Positions 50,578 through 59,417 of a stretch of 64,000 nt of DNA are shown here, piece by piece. The stretch lies in assembly GCA_963746175.1 (NCBI GenBank), contig CAVVAH010000004.1, forward strand, positions 558,001 to 622,000, in the 5' to 3' direction. This stretch comes from CAVVAH01 sp963746175 (GTDB taxonomy: Bacteria > Actinomycetota > Actinomycetes > JACCUZ01). The position numbers and the translations under genes were made by a program. A model generated the notes under the pieces. That model searched no databases. It was not told the origin of the DNA and saw nothing but the letters and a program-made list of their open reading frames with translations. Numbering within the stretch: position 1 is the stretch's first letter; every line of letters begins with the position of its first letter.

Positions 50578-51582
50578 TCAGCTGCTCGTGAACGCGGCGT
50601 CGAACGCGGCAGCAGGCGGGTCGAACGCCAGCCGCCGGACGAACTCCAGCGCCTCGGGAGCGCCGACGAGGCGGTCCATGCCGGCGTCCTCCCACTCGAT
50701 GGAGATCGGACCTTCGTAGCCGATGGTGTTGAGCATCCGGAAGCACGCCTCCCACGGCACGTCGCCGTGCCCGGTCGAGACGAAGTCCCAGCCGCGGCGC
50801 GGGTCGGCCCAGGCGAGGTGCGACCCCATCCGGCCGTTGCGCCCGTTGCCGACCTGCTTCTTCGCGTCCTTGCAGTCGACGTGGTATATCCGGTCCTTGA
50901 AGTCCCACAGGAACCCGACCGGGTCGAGGTCCTGCCAGACGAAGTGGCTGGGGTCCCAGTTCAGGCCGAACGCCGGGCGGTGGCCGATCGCCTCCATCGC
51001 GCGCTGCGTCGTCCAGTAGTCGTAGGCGATCTCGCTCGGGTGCACCTCGTGCGCGAACCGCACGCCGACCTCGTCGAACACGTCGAGGACGGGGTTCCAG
51101 CGGTCGGCGAAGTCCTGGTAGCCGTCGTCGATCATCGACTGCGGCACCGGCGGGAACATCGCCACCGTCTTCCAGATCTTCGAGCCGGTGAAGCCGACCA
51201 CCGTGTCGACGCCGAGCCGGCGGGCGGCGCGAGCCGTGGTCCTCATCGCCTCGGCGGCGCGCTGCCGGACGCCTTCCGCGTCGCCGTCGCCCCAGACCCG
51301 GGCCGGCAGGATGCCGCGGTGCCGCTCGTCGATGGGGTCGTCGCAGACCGCCTGTCCCGTGAGGTGGTTGGAGATCGCGAACAGCTTCAGGTCGTGCTTT
51401 GCCAGGAGGTCGAGCTTGTCACGGACGTAGCCGTCGTCCTCGGCGGCCTGCCACACGTCGAGGTGGTCGCCCCAGCACGCCACCTCGAGGCCGTCGTAGC
51501 CCCACTCGGACGCCAGCCGGCACATCTCGGCGAACGGCAGGTCGGCCCACTGCCCGGTGAACAGCGTGATCGGTCGGCTCAT
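50578..51582 (-). CDS. Sugar phosphate isomerase/epimerase family TIM-barrel protein
   Basis: A 334-residue xylose-isomerase-like barrel (AP endonuclease 2 fold). Probable metal ligands are E in FAHEVHPSEIAYDY near residue 179, H/D in GLNWDPSHFVWQ near 213, H in RIYHVDCKDAKK near 240 and E in GPISIEWEDAGMD near 295. Family members isomerise or epimerise sugars or inosose, or act on 3-keto-sugars with a Gfo/Idh partner, which is the gene upstream here. Substrate unknown. Last gene of the sugar ABC region, set off from the dehydrogenase by a hairpin. Confidence 0.85.
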   Translation of the reverse strand: MSRPITLFTGQWADLPFAEMCRLASEWGYDGLEVACWGDHLDVWQAAEDDGYVRDKLDLLAKHDLKLFAISNHLTGQAVCDDPIDERHRGILPARVWGDGDAEGVRQRAAEAMRTTARAARRLGVDTVVGFTGSKIWKTVAMFPPVPQSMIDDGYQDFADRWNPVLDVFDEVGVRFAHEVHPSEIAYDYWTTQRAMEAIGHRPAFGLNWDPSHFVWQDLDPVGFLWDFKDRIYHVDCKDAKKQVGNGRNGRMGSHLAWADPRRGWDFVSTGHGDVPWEACFRMLNTIGYEGPISIEWEDAGMDRLVGAPEALEFVRRLAFDPPAAAFDAAFTSS

Positions 51583-51621
51583 GCTGGTGCTCCACCTCTC
51601 GTCCGCATGATCGGTGAGGGT

Positions 51622-51656
51622 GGTGGGGGCGCCCCATGCGGGGAGGCGCCCCCACC
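51622..51656 (-). terminator. Hairpin between the Gfo/Idh and TIM-barrel isomerase genes
   Basis: A perfect 12-bp stem (GGTGGGGGCGCC at 51622-51633, complement at 51645-51656). It lies 45 bases past the dehydrogenase stop and 40 before the isomerase start, so it may attenuate or process the transcript rather than end it fully. Confidence 0.6.
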
Positions 51657-51700
51657 TGCTCGGAGGACAGCCGCACTGTCGGCGACTGCCGCGACACGGC

Positions 51701-52930
51701 CTAGGCCGGCTGCTGCGCGACGCTCAGGTCAGCCGGCTTTCCCGGGTCCCCCAGGTCCCCGACTCTCTCCCAGCCGCTGTCGTGCGCCGCTGAGCGCTCG
51801 ACTGCTGCCAGCACCCGCTGCACCTGCAACCCGTCGGCGAACGACGGGGCCGGTGGCCGTCCCGTGCCGATGGCCCGGACCAGGTCGACCACTTCGTGGG
51901 TGAACGTGTGCTCGTAGCCCAGGCCGTGACCGGGCGGCCACCAGGCCTCGAGGTACGGATGGGTGGGCTCGGTGACCAGGATCCGCCGGAAGCCTGCCGT
52001 CTCGACATCCTCGGTGTGGTCGTGGAACTGCAGCTCGTTCATCGACTCGAAGTCGAAGGCGATGCTGCCCTCGCTGCCGTTGATCTCCAGCCGCATCGCA
52101 TTCTTCCGACCGGACGCGAACCTGGTGGCCTCGAACGAGCCGATGGCCCCCGAGTCGAACCGCGCGAGGAACAGAGCGGCGTCGTCGACCGTGACCTCAC
52201 CGGTGCCCGAGCCACCGGACGCGGCCAGGCCCGAGGATGCCTCGGGCAGCGGGCGCTGCCTGACGAAGGTCTCGGTGAGACCGGTGACGCCGGTGATGGC
52301 GGCCCCGACGACGAACTGCGCCGCGTCGATGATGTGCGCTCCGATGTCCCCGAGAGCACCCGAACCCGCGCGGTCCTTCTGCAACCGCCACACCAGCGGG
52401 AACGACGGGTCGACGATCCAGTCCTGGAGGTACTGCGCCCGCACGTGGCGGACGGTGCCGACCCGGCCGTCCTGGACCAGCCTGCGGGCGAGGGCGAGGG
52501 CCGGAACCCGGCGGTAGTTGAACGCCACCATCGAACGGACGCCTCGCGCCTCGGCGGCCTCGGCCGCCTCGACCATCGCCTCGGCCTCCTCCACCGAGTT
52601 GGCCAACGGCTTCTCGCACAGCACGTGCTTGCCGGCCTCCAACGCCGCGATCGCGATCGCGGCATGGGTGTCGCCGGGTGTACAGATGTCGACCAGCTGG
52701 ATGTCGTCCCGTTCCAGCAGGCGACGCCAGTCGGTCTCCACCGATGCCCAGCCCATCCGCGCGGCCGCAGCTGCCGTGGCCACCGGGTCACGACCGCAGA
52801 GCGCGGTCATCGCCGGGGCGCACGGCAGGTCGAAGAACCGACCTGCCGTGCGCCAGGCCTGCGAGTGGACCGCCCCCATGAAGGCGTACCCGACCATCCC
52901 GACCCCGAGAGCGGGAGCACTGTCGGTCAT
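51701..52930 (-). CDS. Gfo/Idh/MocA family oxidoreductase
   Basis: A 409-residue NAD(P)-dependent dehydrogenase. The Rossmann start GVGMVGYAFMGAVHSQAW is near residues 9-26, the family lysine lies in LCEKPLANSVEEAEAM near 103-118, and SGALGDIGAHIIDAAQFVVG near 190-209 carries the catalytic Asp/His. Such enzymes oxidise sugars or inositols, often at C3. It lies downstream of the sugar-binding protein and before an isomerase, consistent with intracellular processing of the imported sugar. A 16-bp perfect hairpin lies inside its 5' coding part. Confidence 0.9.
   Translation of the reverse strand: MTDSAPALGVGMVGYAFMGAVHSQAWRTAGRFFDLPCAPAMTALCGRDPVATAAAAARMGWASVETDWRRLLERDDIQLVDICTPGDTHAAIAIAALEAGKHVLCEKPLANSVEEAEAMVEAAEAAEARGVRSMVAFNYRRVPALALARRLVQDGRVGTVRHVRAQYLQDWIVDPSFPLVWRLQKDRAGSGALGDIGAHIIDAAQFVVGAAITGVTGLTETFVRQRPLPEASSGLAASGGSGTGEVTVDDAALFLARFDSGAIGSFEATRFASGRKNAMRLEINGSEGSIAFDFESMNELQFHDHTEDVETAGFRRILVTEPTHPYLEAWWPPGHGLGYEHTFTHEVVDLVRAIGTGRPPAPSFADGLQVQRVLAAVERSAAHDSGWERVGDLGDPGKPADLSVAQQPA
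52817..52854. repeat. Perfect 16-bp hairpin inside the Gfo/Idh coding sequence
   Basis: GGCGCACGGCAGGTCG (52817-52832) and its exact complement (52839-52854) around AAGAAC, about 76-113 bases downstream of the gene's start and 110 bases past the stop of the binding-protein gene. Long perfect hairpins inside coding sequence are uncommon and may mark an RNA processing or stability element. Confidence 0.6.
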
Positions 52931-52964
52931 TGCTTTCCCTTCTACCGGTCCGTGCAGGGGCCGA

Positions 52965-54026
52965 TCAGGACTCGAAGCAGAGCGGGCGGTAGTCCTCGAG
53001 GTTGTCCTTGTTCACCACTGGCGCGTTGAGGACGACGCGCTTCGGCACCTCGACCTGGGCGAGGTCGGACATCCCCTTGCCCTGCGCGATCAACCGGGCC
53101 AGCTTGATGCCGTCCGCAGCCTGGGTCGGCGGGTAGATGACGGTCGCCTCCATCTCGCCGTCCTCGATCCACTGCATCGCGTTGCACGACCCGGCACCGC
53201 CGATGAAGGCGAACTCGTCACGGTTGGCGTTGTCGAAGGCCGCCTTGACGCCGACCCCTTGGTCGTCGTCGTGGTTCCAGATGATGTCGATCTTCGGTGC
53301 GGCCTGCAGCAGGTTGGACGCCTGCTCCTCGCCGGACTCGACGGTGAACTCGGCAGCCACCCGGTTGTCCACGGTCTCGTCGCAGACCTTCAGTGCGTCC
53401 GCGAAGCCCTTCGACCGGTCCTGCGTCAGCGGCAGGGCGTCGATGCCGGCGATCTCGGCGATCACCGGGTTCTTCAGGTTCTTGTCCGCCTTGACCTGGC
53501 AGGCGTACGTGCCGGCCGAGACACCCATGCCGTAGTTGTCGCCGAGGATCGTGGCGCGCGCCGCGAAGGGCGAGGAGAACTCACGGTCGACATTGATGAC
53601 CGGGATGCCCGCCTTCATGGCCTTGATCGCGACGTCGGTGAGGGCAGCGCCGTCGGTCGGCAGCAGCACGATCGCGTCGACCTTGTCGTTGATGAAGGTC
53701 TCGACCTGGCTGATCTGCAGGTTGGCGTCGTTGGTGCCCTCCGCCTGCTTGAACTCGATGTCCTCGTACTTCTCGGCTTCGGCCTTGGCGGAAGAGTTGA
53801 TGGCTGCCAGCCAGCCGTGGTCGGCCTGCGGACCCGAGAAGCCGATGACGACGGTGTCGCCCGTGGCGTCGTTGTCGCTCGCCGCGTTGGTGTCGGTGCT
53901 CTTCGAGGAGTCAGCGGTCGGCTCCGGGTCGTTGCTGGTGCAGCCCACGAGCACCGCCGTGGTTGCCAGCAGTGCACCGCTGGCCATGAGGATCCGCTTC
54001 AGCGGAGTGGTGGGACGCACGGACAT
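52965..54026 (-). CDS. Sugar ABC transporter substrate-binding lipoprotein
   Basis: A 353-residue type-I periplasmic-binding protein (RbsB-like). A signal peptide with lipobox AVLVGC is near residues 24-29, followed by a Ser/Thr/Asp-rich linker and the fold start TVVIGFSGPQADHGWLAAINSSAKAEAEKY. Ligand-site-type residues are in VINVDREFSS near 143 and WNHDDDQGVGVKAAF near 247. It captures a monosaccharide or polyol outside the cell. A GC-rich partial hairpin lies between it and the permease, which may allow separate expression levels. Confidence 0.9.
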   Translation of the reverse strand: MSVRPTTPLKRILMASGALLATTAVLVGCTSNDPEPTADSSKSTDTNAASDNDATGDTVVIGFSGPQADHGWLAAINSSAKAEAEKYEDIEFKQAEGTNDANLQISQVETFINDKVDAIVLLPTDGAALTDVAIKAMKAGIPVINVDREFSSPFAARATILGDNYGMGVSAGTYACQVKADKNLKNPVIAEIAGIDALPLTQDRSKGFADALKVCDETVDNRVAAEFTVESGEEQASNLLQAAPKIDIIWNHDDDQGVGVKAAFDNANRDEFAFIGGAGSCNAMQWIEDGEMEATVIYPPTQAADGIKLARLIAQGKGMSDLAQVEVPKRVVLNAPVVNKDNLEDYRPLCFES

Positions 54027-54132
54027 GAACTTCTCCTTCTGGTGTGGTCCGGCCCGGGGCCGGTTCTCGCGAGGTGTGCGTGGCTGGGTCGATGGATCAG
54101 CAGGCGAGGACTGGGCCCGACGGGTCAGGTGG

Positions 54133-55194
54133 TCATGGGTTGCGGGCGGCGACCCGCTGCTGGAGGAGAACGGCGACGATGATGATCACGCCGGTCGCCA
54201 CCGCCTGGGTGGAGGTGTCCTTGTTGTTCAACGTGAACACGTTGGTCAACGTCCGGAAGATCAGGACGCCGAGAACGGTGCCGACGATGGTGCCGCGACC
54301 TCCGCTGAGCAGCGTGCCGCCGATGACGACCGCAGCGATCGACTCGAGCTCGTAGCCGCCGCCGTGCGTCGAGCTGCCGGTGGTCGTCCGGGCCATGATC
54401 ATGATCGCGGCCAGGCCGCAGGCAAGGCCTAGCAGCACGTAGAGCAGGGCGGTGTGCCGTCGGACGTCGATTCCCGCCAGCCGGGCTGCCTCCGGGTTGC
54501 CGCCGACCGCCAGGGTCCTCCGTCCGAACGTGGTCCGGTTGAGCAGCACCCAGCCGCCGATGGCGGCCAGCGCGAAGATGATGACAAGGACCGGGACGCC
54601 GAGGACGCTGTCCCCGAAGAACGCGACGAAGTCGCGGTTGCTGACGATCTGCGTCTTGCGGTCGGAGATGATCTCGGCCAGGCCGCGTGCCGAAGCCAGC
54701 ATCGCCAGCGTCACCACGAACGCCGCGATCCGGCCATAGGCGATCAGCAACCCGTTGACCAGACCGCAGCCGCCACCGACTGCGAGGGCGACGAGCACCA
54801 TCACGATCCAGTGGGTGTCCTCGGCCATCGTCTGGGTCGACAGCGTCGTGGCCCAGACCGAGGCCAGCGCGACGATCGCCCCCACCGAAAGGTCGATGCC
54901 ACCTCCGGTGATGACGAAGGTCATGCCGATGCTCACGACGCCGATGACCGAGGCCAGGCGGAGGATCGTCAGCATGTTGTCGACACTGAGGAACCGGTCG
55001 CCCGCCGTCACCCCTCCGACGATGATCAGGACCACCAGGGCGATCACCAGGCCGAGGTTGCGCCCGACCGAGCTGTCCATGATGCGCACGAGCTGCGATC
55101 GGGTATCGGCAGTCTCGACGGCCGCCGCCTCGACGCGACCGTGCTCGTCCGGGGGCGGCACGACCGCCGGCGCCGGGGTGCTGTGCTCGCTCAT
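54133..55194 (-). CDS. Sugar ABC transporter permease (RbsC-like)
   Basis: A 353-residue BPD_transp_2 permease with about ten membrane segments. Hallmarks are VITGGGIDLSVGAIVALASV near residue 95-115, GLVNGLLIAYGRIAAFVVTLAMLASARGLA near 148-177, and RTTTGSSTHGGGYELESIAAVVIGGTLLSGGRGT near 285-318. The first 35 residues are a hydrophilic extension. The ATG at 55194 overlaps the ATPase stop (ATGA). Forms the membrane channel for the sugar bound by the lipoprotein. Confidence 0.92.
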   Translation of the reverse strand: MSEHSTPAPAVVPPPDEHGRVEAAAVETADTRSQLVRIMDSSVGRNLGLVIALVVLIIVGGVTAGDRFLSVDNMLTILRLASVIGVVSIGMTFVITGGGIDLSVGAIVALASVWATTLSTQTMAEDTHWIVMVLVALAVGGGCGLVNGLLIAYGRIAAFVVTLAMLASARGLAEIISDRKTQIVSNRDFVAFFGDSVLGVPVLVIIFALAAIGGWVLLNRTTFGRRTLAVGGNPEAARLAGIDVRRHTALLYVLLGLACGLAAIMIMARTTTGSSTHGGGYELESIAAVVIGGTLLSGGRGTIVGTVLGVLIFRTLTNVFTLNNKDTSTQAVATGVIIIVAVLLQQRVAARNP

Positions 55195-56711
55195 GCGACA
55201 CGTCCTTCCATGACCAGGTCGAGGACCCGGTGCTCGTCGATGTCGGCCGCCGGGCCCTCGTGCACGACCCGGCCCTCGCTGATCACCAGGACGCGATCGG
55301 CGAGGCCGAGGACCTCGGGCACCTCGCTGGAGACCACGACGACGGCGACCCCGTCGTCCGCGAGCCGGCGGATCAGGGCGTAGATCTCGCTGCGTGCGCC
55401 GACGTCGACGCCTCGCGTCGGTTCGTCGAGCAGCAGCACCCGGCAACCGCGCAGCAGCCACCGCGCGAGCACGACCTTCTGCTGATTCCCACCGGAGAGC
55501 GTGCGCACCGCTCGCTCGACTCCCGCCGGCCGGACGTCGAGCGACTCGGCCTGCTTCTTCGCCGCCGCATGCTCGTCGCCGCGTCGGATGAAGCCGGACC
55601 GGGCGAACCGGACCAGGCTGGCCAGGCTGATGTTGCGGACGACGGACTGGTCGAGCAGCAGGCCCTGGCTCTTGCGCTCCTCCGGTGCCAGGCCTGTGCC
55701 GGCGCCGACCGCGGCCCGCACCGACCCCTTGCGTAAGGCCTTGCCGTCGACGGTGACCGTGCCGGCAGCGGCCTTGCGGGCGCCGTAGATCGTCTCGAGG
55801 ATCTCCGAGCGCCCGGAGCCGACGAGCCCGGCCAGGCCGACGATCTCGCCGCCGCGCACGGTGAAGGTCACGTCGGTGAACTCGCCCGGCCGGGACAGGC
55901 CGTCGACGTGCAGCACCGGCTCGCCGAGAGTCGCGGACTCGTCCTGCTCCGGGAAGACGAACTCGATCGACCGGCCGGTCATCAGCCTGATCAGCTCGGG
56001 TGTGGGGGTGTCGGCCACCGGGAGGCTGGTGGCAACAGTGCGCCCGTCCTTGAGGACCGTGACCCGGTCGCCGATCTCGCGGATCTCCTCGAGGCGGTGC
56101 GAGATGTAGACGACGGCGACCCCTTCGCCGGTCAGGTCGCGGATGACGCGGAACAGGTTGTCGACCTCGCCGGAGTCCAGGACGGCGGACGGCTCGTCCA
56201 TCACGATCAGGCGGGCGTCGTGCGACAGGGCCCGCGCCATGCTGACGATCTGCTTGCCGGCAGCGGACAGCCGGCCGACCTCATGACCCGCCTGGATGTC
56301 GGAGTGGCCGAGCCGGCGCAGCAGGTCTCGCGCCGCGGCCCGGGTGGCCCCCGGGCGGGTGAACCCGGCGCTGGTGTCCTCGTGGCCCAGGAAGATGTTC
56401 TCCGCGACCGAGAGGCCGTCGACCAGGTCGAGCTCCTGGTAGATCGTGGCCACGCCGATCTTCATCGCGGCAACCGGGTTGCTGAGCCGGACCGGCTCGC
56501 CGTGCCAGGTGATGGTGCCCTCATCGGGCTGGTGGGCACCGGCGAGCACCTTGATCAAGGTGGACTTGCCGGCGCCGTTCTGACCGAGCAGGGCGTGCAC
56601 CTCGCCGGGCCGGACGTCGAGGTCCACCCCGTCCAGGGCGCGGACGCCGGGGAACACCTTGACGATGCCGGACATGGTCAGCAGGGCCTGTCCCGCCGGG
56701 GTCTCAGTCAT
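55191..56711 (-). CDS. Sugar ABC transporter ATPase, tandem domain (RbsA-like)
   Basis: A 506-residue protein with two ATPase domains. Domain 1 has Walker A GQNGAGKST near residue 39, signature RLSAAGKQIVSMARALS and Walker B LIVMDEPSA near 170. Domain 2 has the altered P-loop GLVGSGRSE near 290, signature LSGGNQQKVVLARWLL and VLLLDEPTRGVD near 440. Degenerate P-loop in the second domain is normal for RbsA/MglA/XylG. Its start overlaps the ROK regulator's stop by eight bases. Confidence 0.93.
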   Translation of the reverse strand: MTETPAGQALLTMSGIVKVFPGVRALDGVDLDVRPGEVHALLGQNGAGKSTLIKVLAGAHQPDEGTITWHGEPVRLSNPVAAMKIGVATIYQELDLVDGLSVAENIFLGHEDTSAGFTRPGATRAAARDLLRRLGHSDIQAGHEVGRLSAAGKQIVSMARALSHDARLIVMDEPSAVLDSGEVDNLFRVIRDLTGEGVAVVYISHRLEEIREIGDRVTVLKDGRTVATSLPVADTPTPELIRLMTGRSIEFVFPEQDESATLGEPVLHVDGLSRPGEFTDVTFTVRGGEIVGLAGLVGSGRSEILETIYGARKAAAGTVTVDGKALRKGSVRAAVGAGTGLAPEERKSQGLLLDQSVVRNISLASLVRFARSGFIRRGDEHAAAKKQAESLDVRPAGVERAVRTLSGGNQQKVVLARWLLRGCRVLLLDEPTRGVDVGARSEIYALIRRLADDGVAVVVVSSEVPEVLGLADRVLVISEGRVVHEGPAADIDEHRVLDLVMEGRVA

Positions 56712-57897
56712 GGGTCAGCACCTTGTCCGAGATCATGCGCGCGGCACCGACCACGCCGGCTTGCGGGCCGAGCTCGGACAGGACGATCGGGAGGTTGCCC
56801 GTGGCCAGTGGGAGCGATCTGCGGTAGACCACGCTGCGCAGCTCGGCGAGCAACGGGTGGCCCAGGCCGGCGGCCACCTCGCCGCCGAGCACGACCATCC
56901 CGGGGTTGAAGAAGCTCACCAGACCCGCGAGCAGCAGGCCGAGCCGGTGCCCGCCGTCCCGGACCAGCTCGACGGAGGCGTGGTCGCCCGAGGACGCGGC
57001 AGCAGCGACGTCGGCGCTGGTCAGCCGACCGGTCGCGGCCAGCCGCTCGGCGAGCACCTCGGACCGACCAGCACGGGCCACCTCCGTGGCGTCCCGCGCC
57101 AGTGCAGCCCCGCTGAAGTGCGCCTCCAGGCAGCCCACGTTGCCGCAGGCGCAGACCGGCCCCTCGTCGTCGACCCGGATGTGGCCGATGTCGCCGGCGC
57201 TGCCATTGGCACCTCGGTACACCTGGCCGTTGACGATGATGCCGCAGCCGACGCCGGTGCCGATCTTGACGAACAGCAGGTCGTCGACGGTGCGCGCCAG
57301 GCCGGCGTGCATCTCGCCCAGCGCCATGATGTTCACGTCGTTGTCGACCTGCACCGGGCAGCCGAGGTGCTGGGAGAGCACGGACCGGACCGGGTACTGG
57401 TTCCAGCCCGGCATGATGGGCGGCGCGACCGGCACGCCGTCGCGGAAGGACACCGGGCCGGGCACGCCGACGCCGGCGCCGTGCAGGTCGACGGCCAGGC
57501 CGTCGGCACGCAGCTTGCCGACCAGGTCGAGCACCACGGCGAGCACCGCGTCCGGGCCGTCTCGCACGTCGATCGGTTCGGCCACCTGACCCAGGACCGT
57601 CAACCTGCCGTCGGTGACCGCGACGTCGACCGAGGTGGCACCGATGTCGACGGCGAGGAAGCGCAGGCGGGCGGCGAGACCGACGATGGCCGACCGGCGG
57701 CCGCCGCGGGAGGCCGCCAGACCCTGCGACTCCACCAGGCCGATCTCGGTGAGCCGGTCCAGCTCGACGGCGAGCTTCGACCTGGAGAGCTGGACGGCCT
57801 CGCCGAGCTCGGCGCGGCTGATGGGCCCGTCATCGCGCAGCAGCCGGAGCAGGGTGCTCTGGTGCGCGTTCTCGGGTCGCACGGACACTCGTCTCAC
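56704..57897 (-). CDS. ROK family transcriptional regulator
   Basis: A 397-residue NagC/XylR-type regulator. An N-terminal winged helix (LLRLLRDDGPISRAELGEAVQLSRSKLAVELDRLTEIGLVE, near residues 17-57) is joined to a ROK sugar-kinase domain with the complete zinc motif CACGNVGCLE near 220 and GTGVGCGIIVNG near 200. It probably senses the imported sugar and controls the downstream importer, Gfo/Idh and isomerase genes. First gene of that operon. The GTG at 57897 is preceded by GAGG; a second GTG lies three codons later. Confidence 0.9.
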   Translation of the reverse strand: MRRVSVRPENAHQSTLLRLLRDDGPISRAELGEAVQLSRSKLAVELDRLTEIGLVESQGLAASRGGRRSAIVGLAARLRFLAVDIGATSVDVAVTDGRLTVLGQVAEPIDVRDGPDAVLAVVLDLVGKLRADGLAVDLHGAGVGVPGPVSFRDGVPVAPPIMPGWNQYPVRSVLSQHLGCPVQVDNDVNIMALGEMHAGLARTVDDLLFVKIGTGVGCGIIVNGQVYRGANGSAGDIGHIRVDDEGPVCACGNVGCLEAHFSGAALARDATEVARAGRSEVLAERLAATGRLTSADVAAAASSGDHASVELVRDGGHRLGLLLAGLVSFFNPGMVVLGGEVAAGLGHPLLAELRSVVYRRSLPLATGNLPIVLSELGPQAGVVGAARMISDKVLTHD

Positions 57898-58229
57898 GCG
57901 ACCCGCCTCGCTCTGCCACTCCTGTGACCTGTGCCACAGGGACTGGCCAGGAACGTAGACCCGTCAACGGAAGGTTGTGAAGAGGTTTCGTCGATTTCGC
58001 TCAAACTTTTTTCTTGTTCGGGACAAAGATGTCCACGCCAGTGTTCTCCGGGCCCGGCGTGCAGTTGAGCGCTTTGTCCCCATGACAGGCAGAAGGAGGG
58101 ACGTCATCTCGCGAAAGCCGTCACCGATGAGCGCCAGGTCGCCGACTGTCGGTGCGGTCACCGCAGCACCGGCACCTGCGACCTCGACGACGACCGCACC
58201 GGCGGTTCAGCGCAGCCGGCGTTGGGGGA
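57898..58229 (-). promoter_or_regulatory. Promoter/operator region of the ROK-controlled operon
   Basis: A 332-base gap with no convincing gene. It holds CCTGTG-N8-CACAGG at 57921-57940, close to the regulator start, and a perfect 9-bp inverted pair GGGACAAAG (58020-58028) and CTTTGTCCC (58072-58080). An unusually AT-rich tract (TCAAACTTTTTTCTTG, 58001-58016) lies between. These are candidate operator and promoter parts. The assignment to the ROK protein is by position only. Confidence 0.4.
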
Positions 58230-59264
58230 CTAGGAGTCCTTGGGGGCGCGGGCTGCCACGGCGAGGGCGGCCACCGCGGCGCCGCGCGCGCCCGCCATGT
58301 CCAGCTGCGGGACCACGGCGAAGGTGGCGAGCCGGGTCTGCTCCGCGCGGAGGTCGGTGCCGGCCCGGACCTGCGCGAGGAACCAGTCGCGGAAGTGCGG
58401 CTCGGCCTCGACCACGCCGCCGCCGACGAAGTAGGCGTGCGGGTCGGTGAAGTTCGCGGCGATGGTGAACAGCCGACCGAGGGCCGCGGCCTGCTGGGCG
58501 AAGATCGCCAGCGCCAGCTCGTCGCCGGCCACGGCGAGACCGCGCACCGCCTTGGCCGCGTCGCGGCGGCCCATCGCGGCGAGCGGGTGCTCAGGGTGCC
58601 GCGACAGCCAGTACGGCAGGAGGTTGTTGAGGATTCCGGTGAGCGAGGCGATGCTCTCGACGTCGCCGACGTTGCCGCAGTTGCACCGCGGCGGCGGCTC
58701 ATCGTCCTCGAGGATGCCGTCGAGCGGGATCCGGATGTGACCGAGCTCGCCGGCCATGCCGGCAGCGCCGCGCACCACCTGGCCGCGCTCGACGACGCCG
58801 CCGCCGAGCCCGGTGCCGACGATGGCCGACACCGACGCGCGCCGGACCGCCTCGGCACCGAAGTGCTCGTGGTGCGCATAGAGCGCGGCGGCGTTGCCGT
58901 CGTTGTTGTAGACGACGGGCAGCCCGAGCCGCTCCTCCAGGGCCCCGCGGATGTCGAAGCCCCACCACTCCGACGCGGAGAAGTTCGTCGCACCCCTCGA
59001 CGAGATGACCCCGTCGGCGCTGGCCGGTCCGGGCGTGTCGAGACCTACCGCGCGCACCGCGGAGCGGTCGGTCGACGTGACCTCGAGCACAGTCTCGAGC
59101 GCCAGCACCATGGCGTCGACGGCGATCTCCGGACCCTCCGTCACCCGGCTGGGCACCTCGACGAGATGGTCGACGCGGAACGTGCCGGCCGGGTCGAGCA
59201 CGGTGGCGTTGTTGCTGGTGCCGCCGTTGTCGATGCCGACGACGACCCACGCGGGAGCAGTCAT
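58230..59264 (-). CDS. ROK family sugar kinase-like protein
   Basis: A 344-residue ROK protein without a DNA-binding domain. The ATP-site VVGIDNGGTSNNATVLD is near residues 8-24, catalytic Asp in VVYNNDGNAAALYAHHEH near 120-127, GTGLGGGVVERG near 145. The zinc motif is CNCGNVGDVE near 189: the third cysteine of C-x-C-G-x2-G-C is an Asp, so zinc binding may be weakened. It is likely a hexose kinase, possibly for the sugar imported by the operon downstream. Transcribed separately, 332 bases upstream of the ROK regulator. Confidence 0.85.
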   Translation of the reverse strand: MTAPAWVVVGIDNGGTSNNATVLDPAGTFRVDHLVEVPSRVTEGPEIAVDAMVLALETVLEVTSTDRSAVRAVGLDTPGPASADGVISSRGATNFSASEWWGFDIRGALEERLGLPVVYNNDGNAAALYAHHEHFGAEAVRRASVSAIVGTGLGGGVVERGQVVRGAAGMAGELGHIRIPLDGILEDDEPPPRCNCGNVGDVESIASLTGILNNLLPYWLSRHPEHPLAAMGRRDAAKAVRGLAVAGDELALAIFAQQAAALGRLFTIAANFTDPHAYFVGGGVVEAEPHFRDWFLAQVRAGTDLRAEQTRLATFAVVPQLDMAGARGAAVAALAVAARAPKDS

Positions 59265-59417
59265 GGCGCCAGCCTTCCACGCCGTACGCCAGGGCGGGAG
59301 GGCCGTCCCGGAGCGGGCGGCTCGTGCCCGGAATGCGGCATCTGGGGTGAACCCGTCGCGCCGCCGGGGCGTCCTTGCCCCGTACTGCTTCCGACGACGA
59401 CTGGGGAACCGAACCCG

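Noticed and set aside
57977..58450. Small arginine-rich open frame starting before the ROK kinase-like gene
   Set aside because: No ribosome binding site, its second half overlaps the ROK gene in antisense, and its translation is R/P/A-rich. The region is better read as regulatory.
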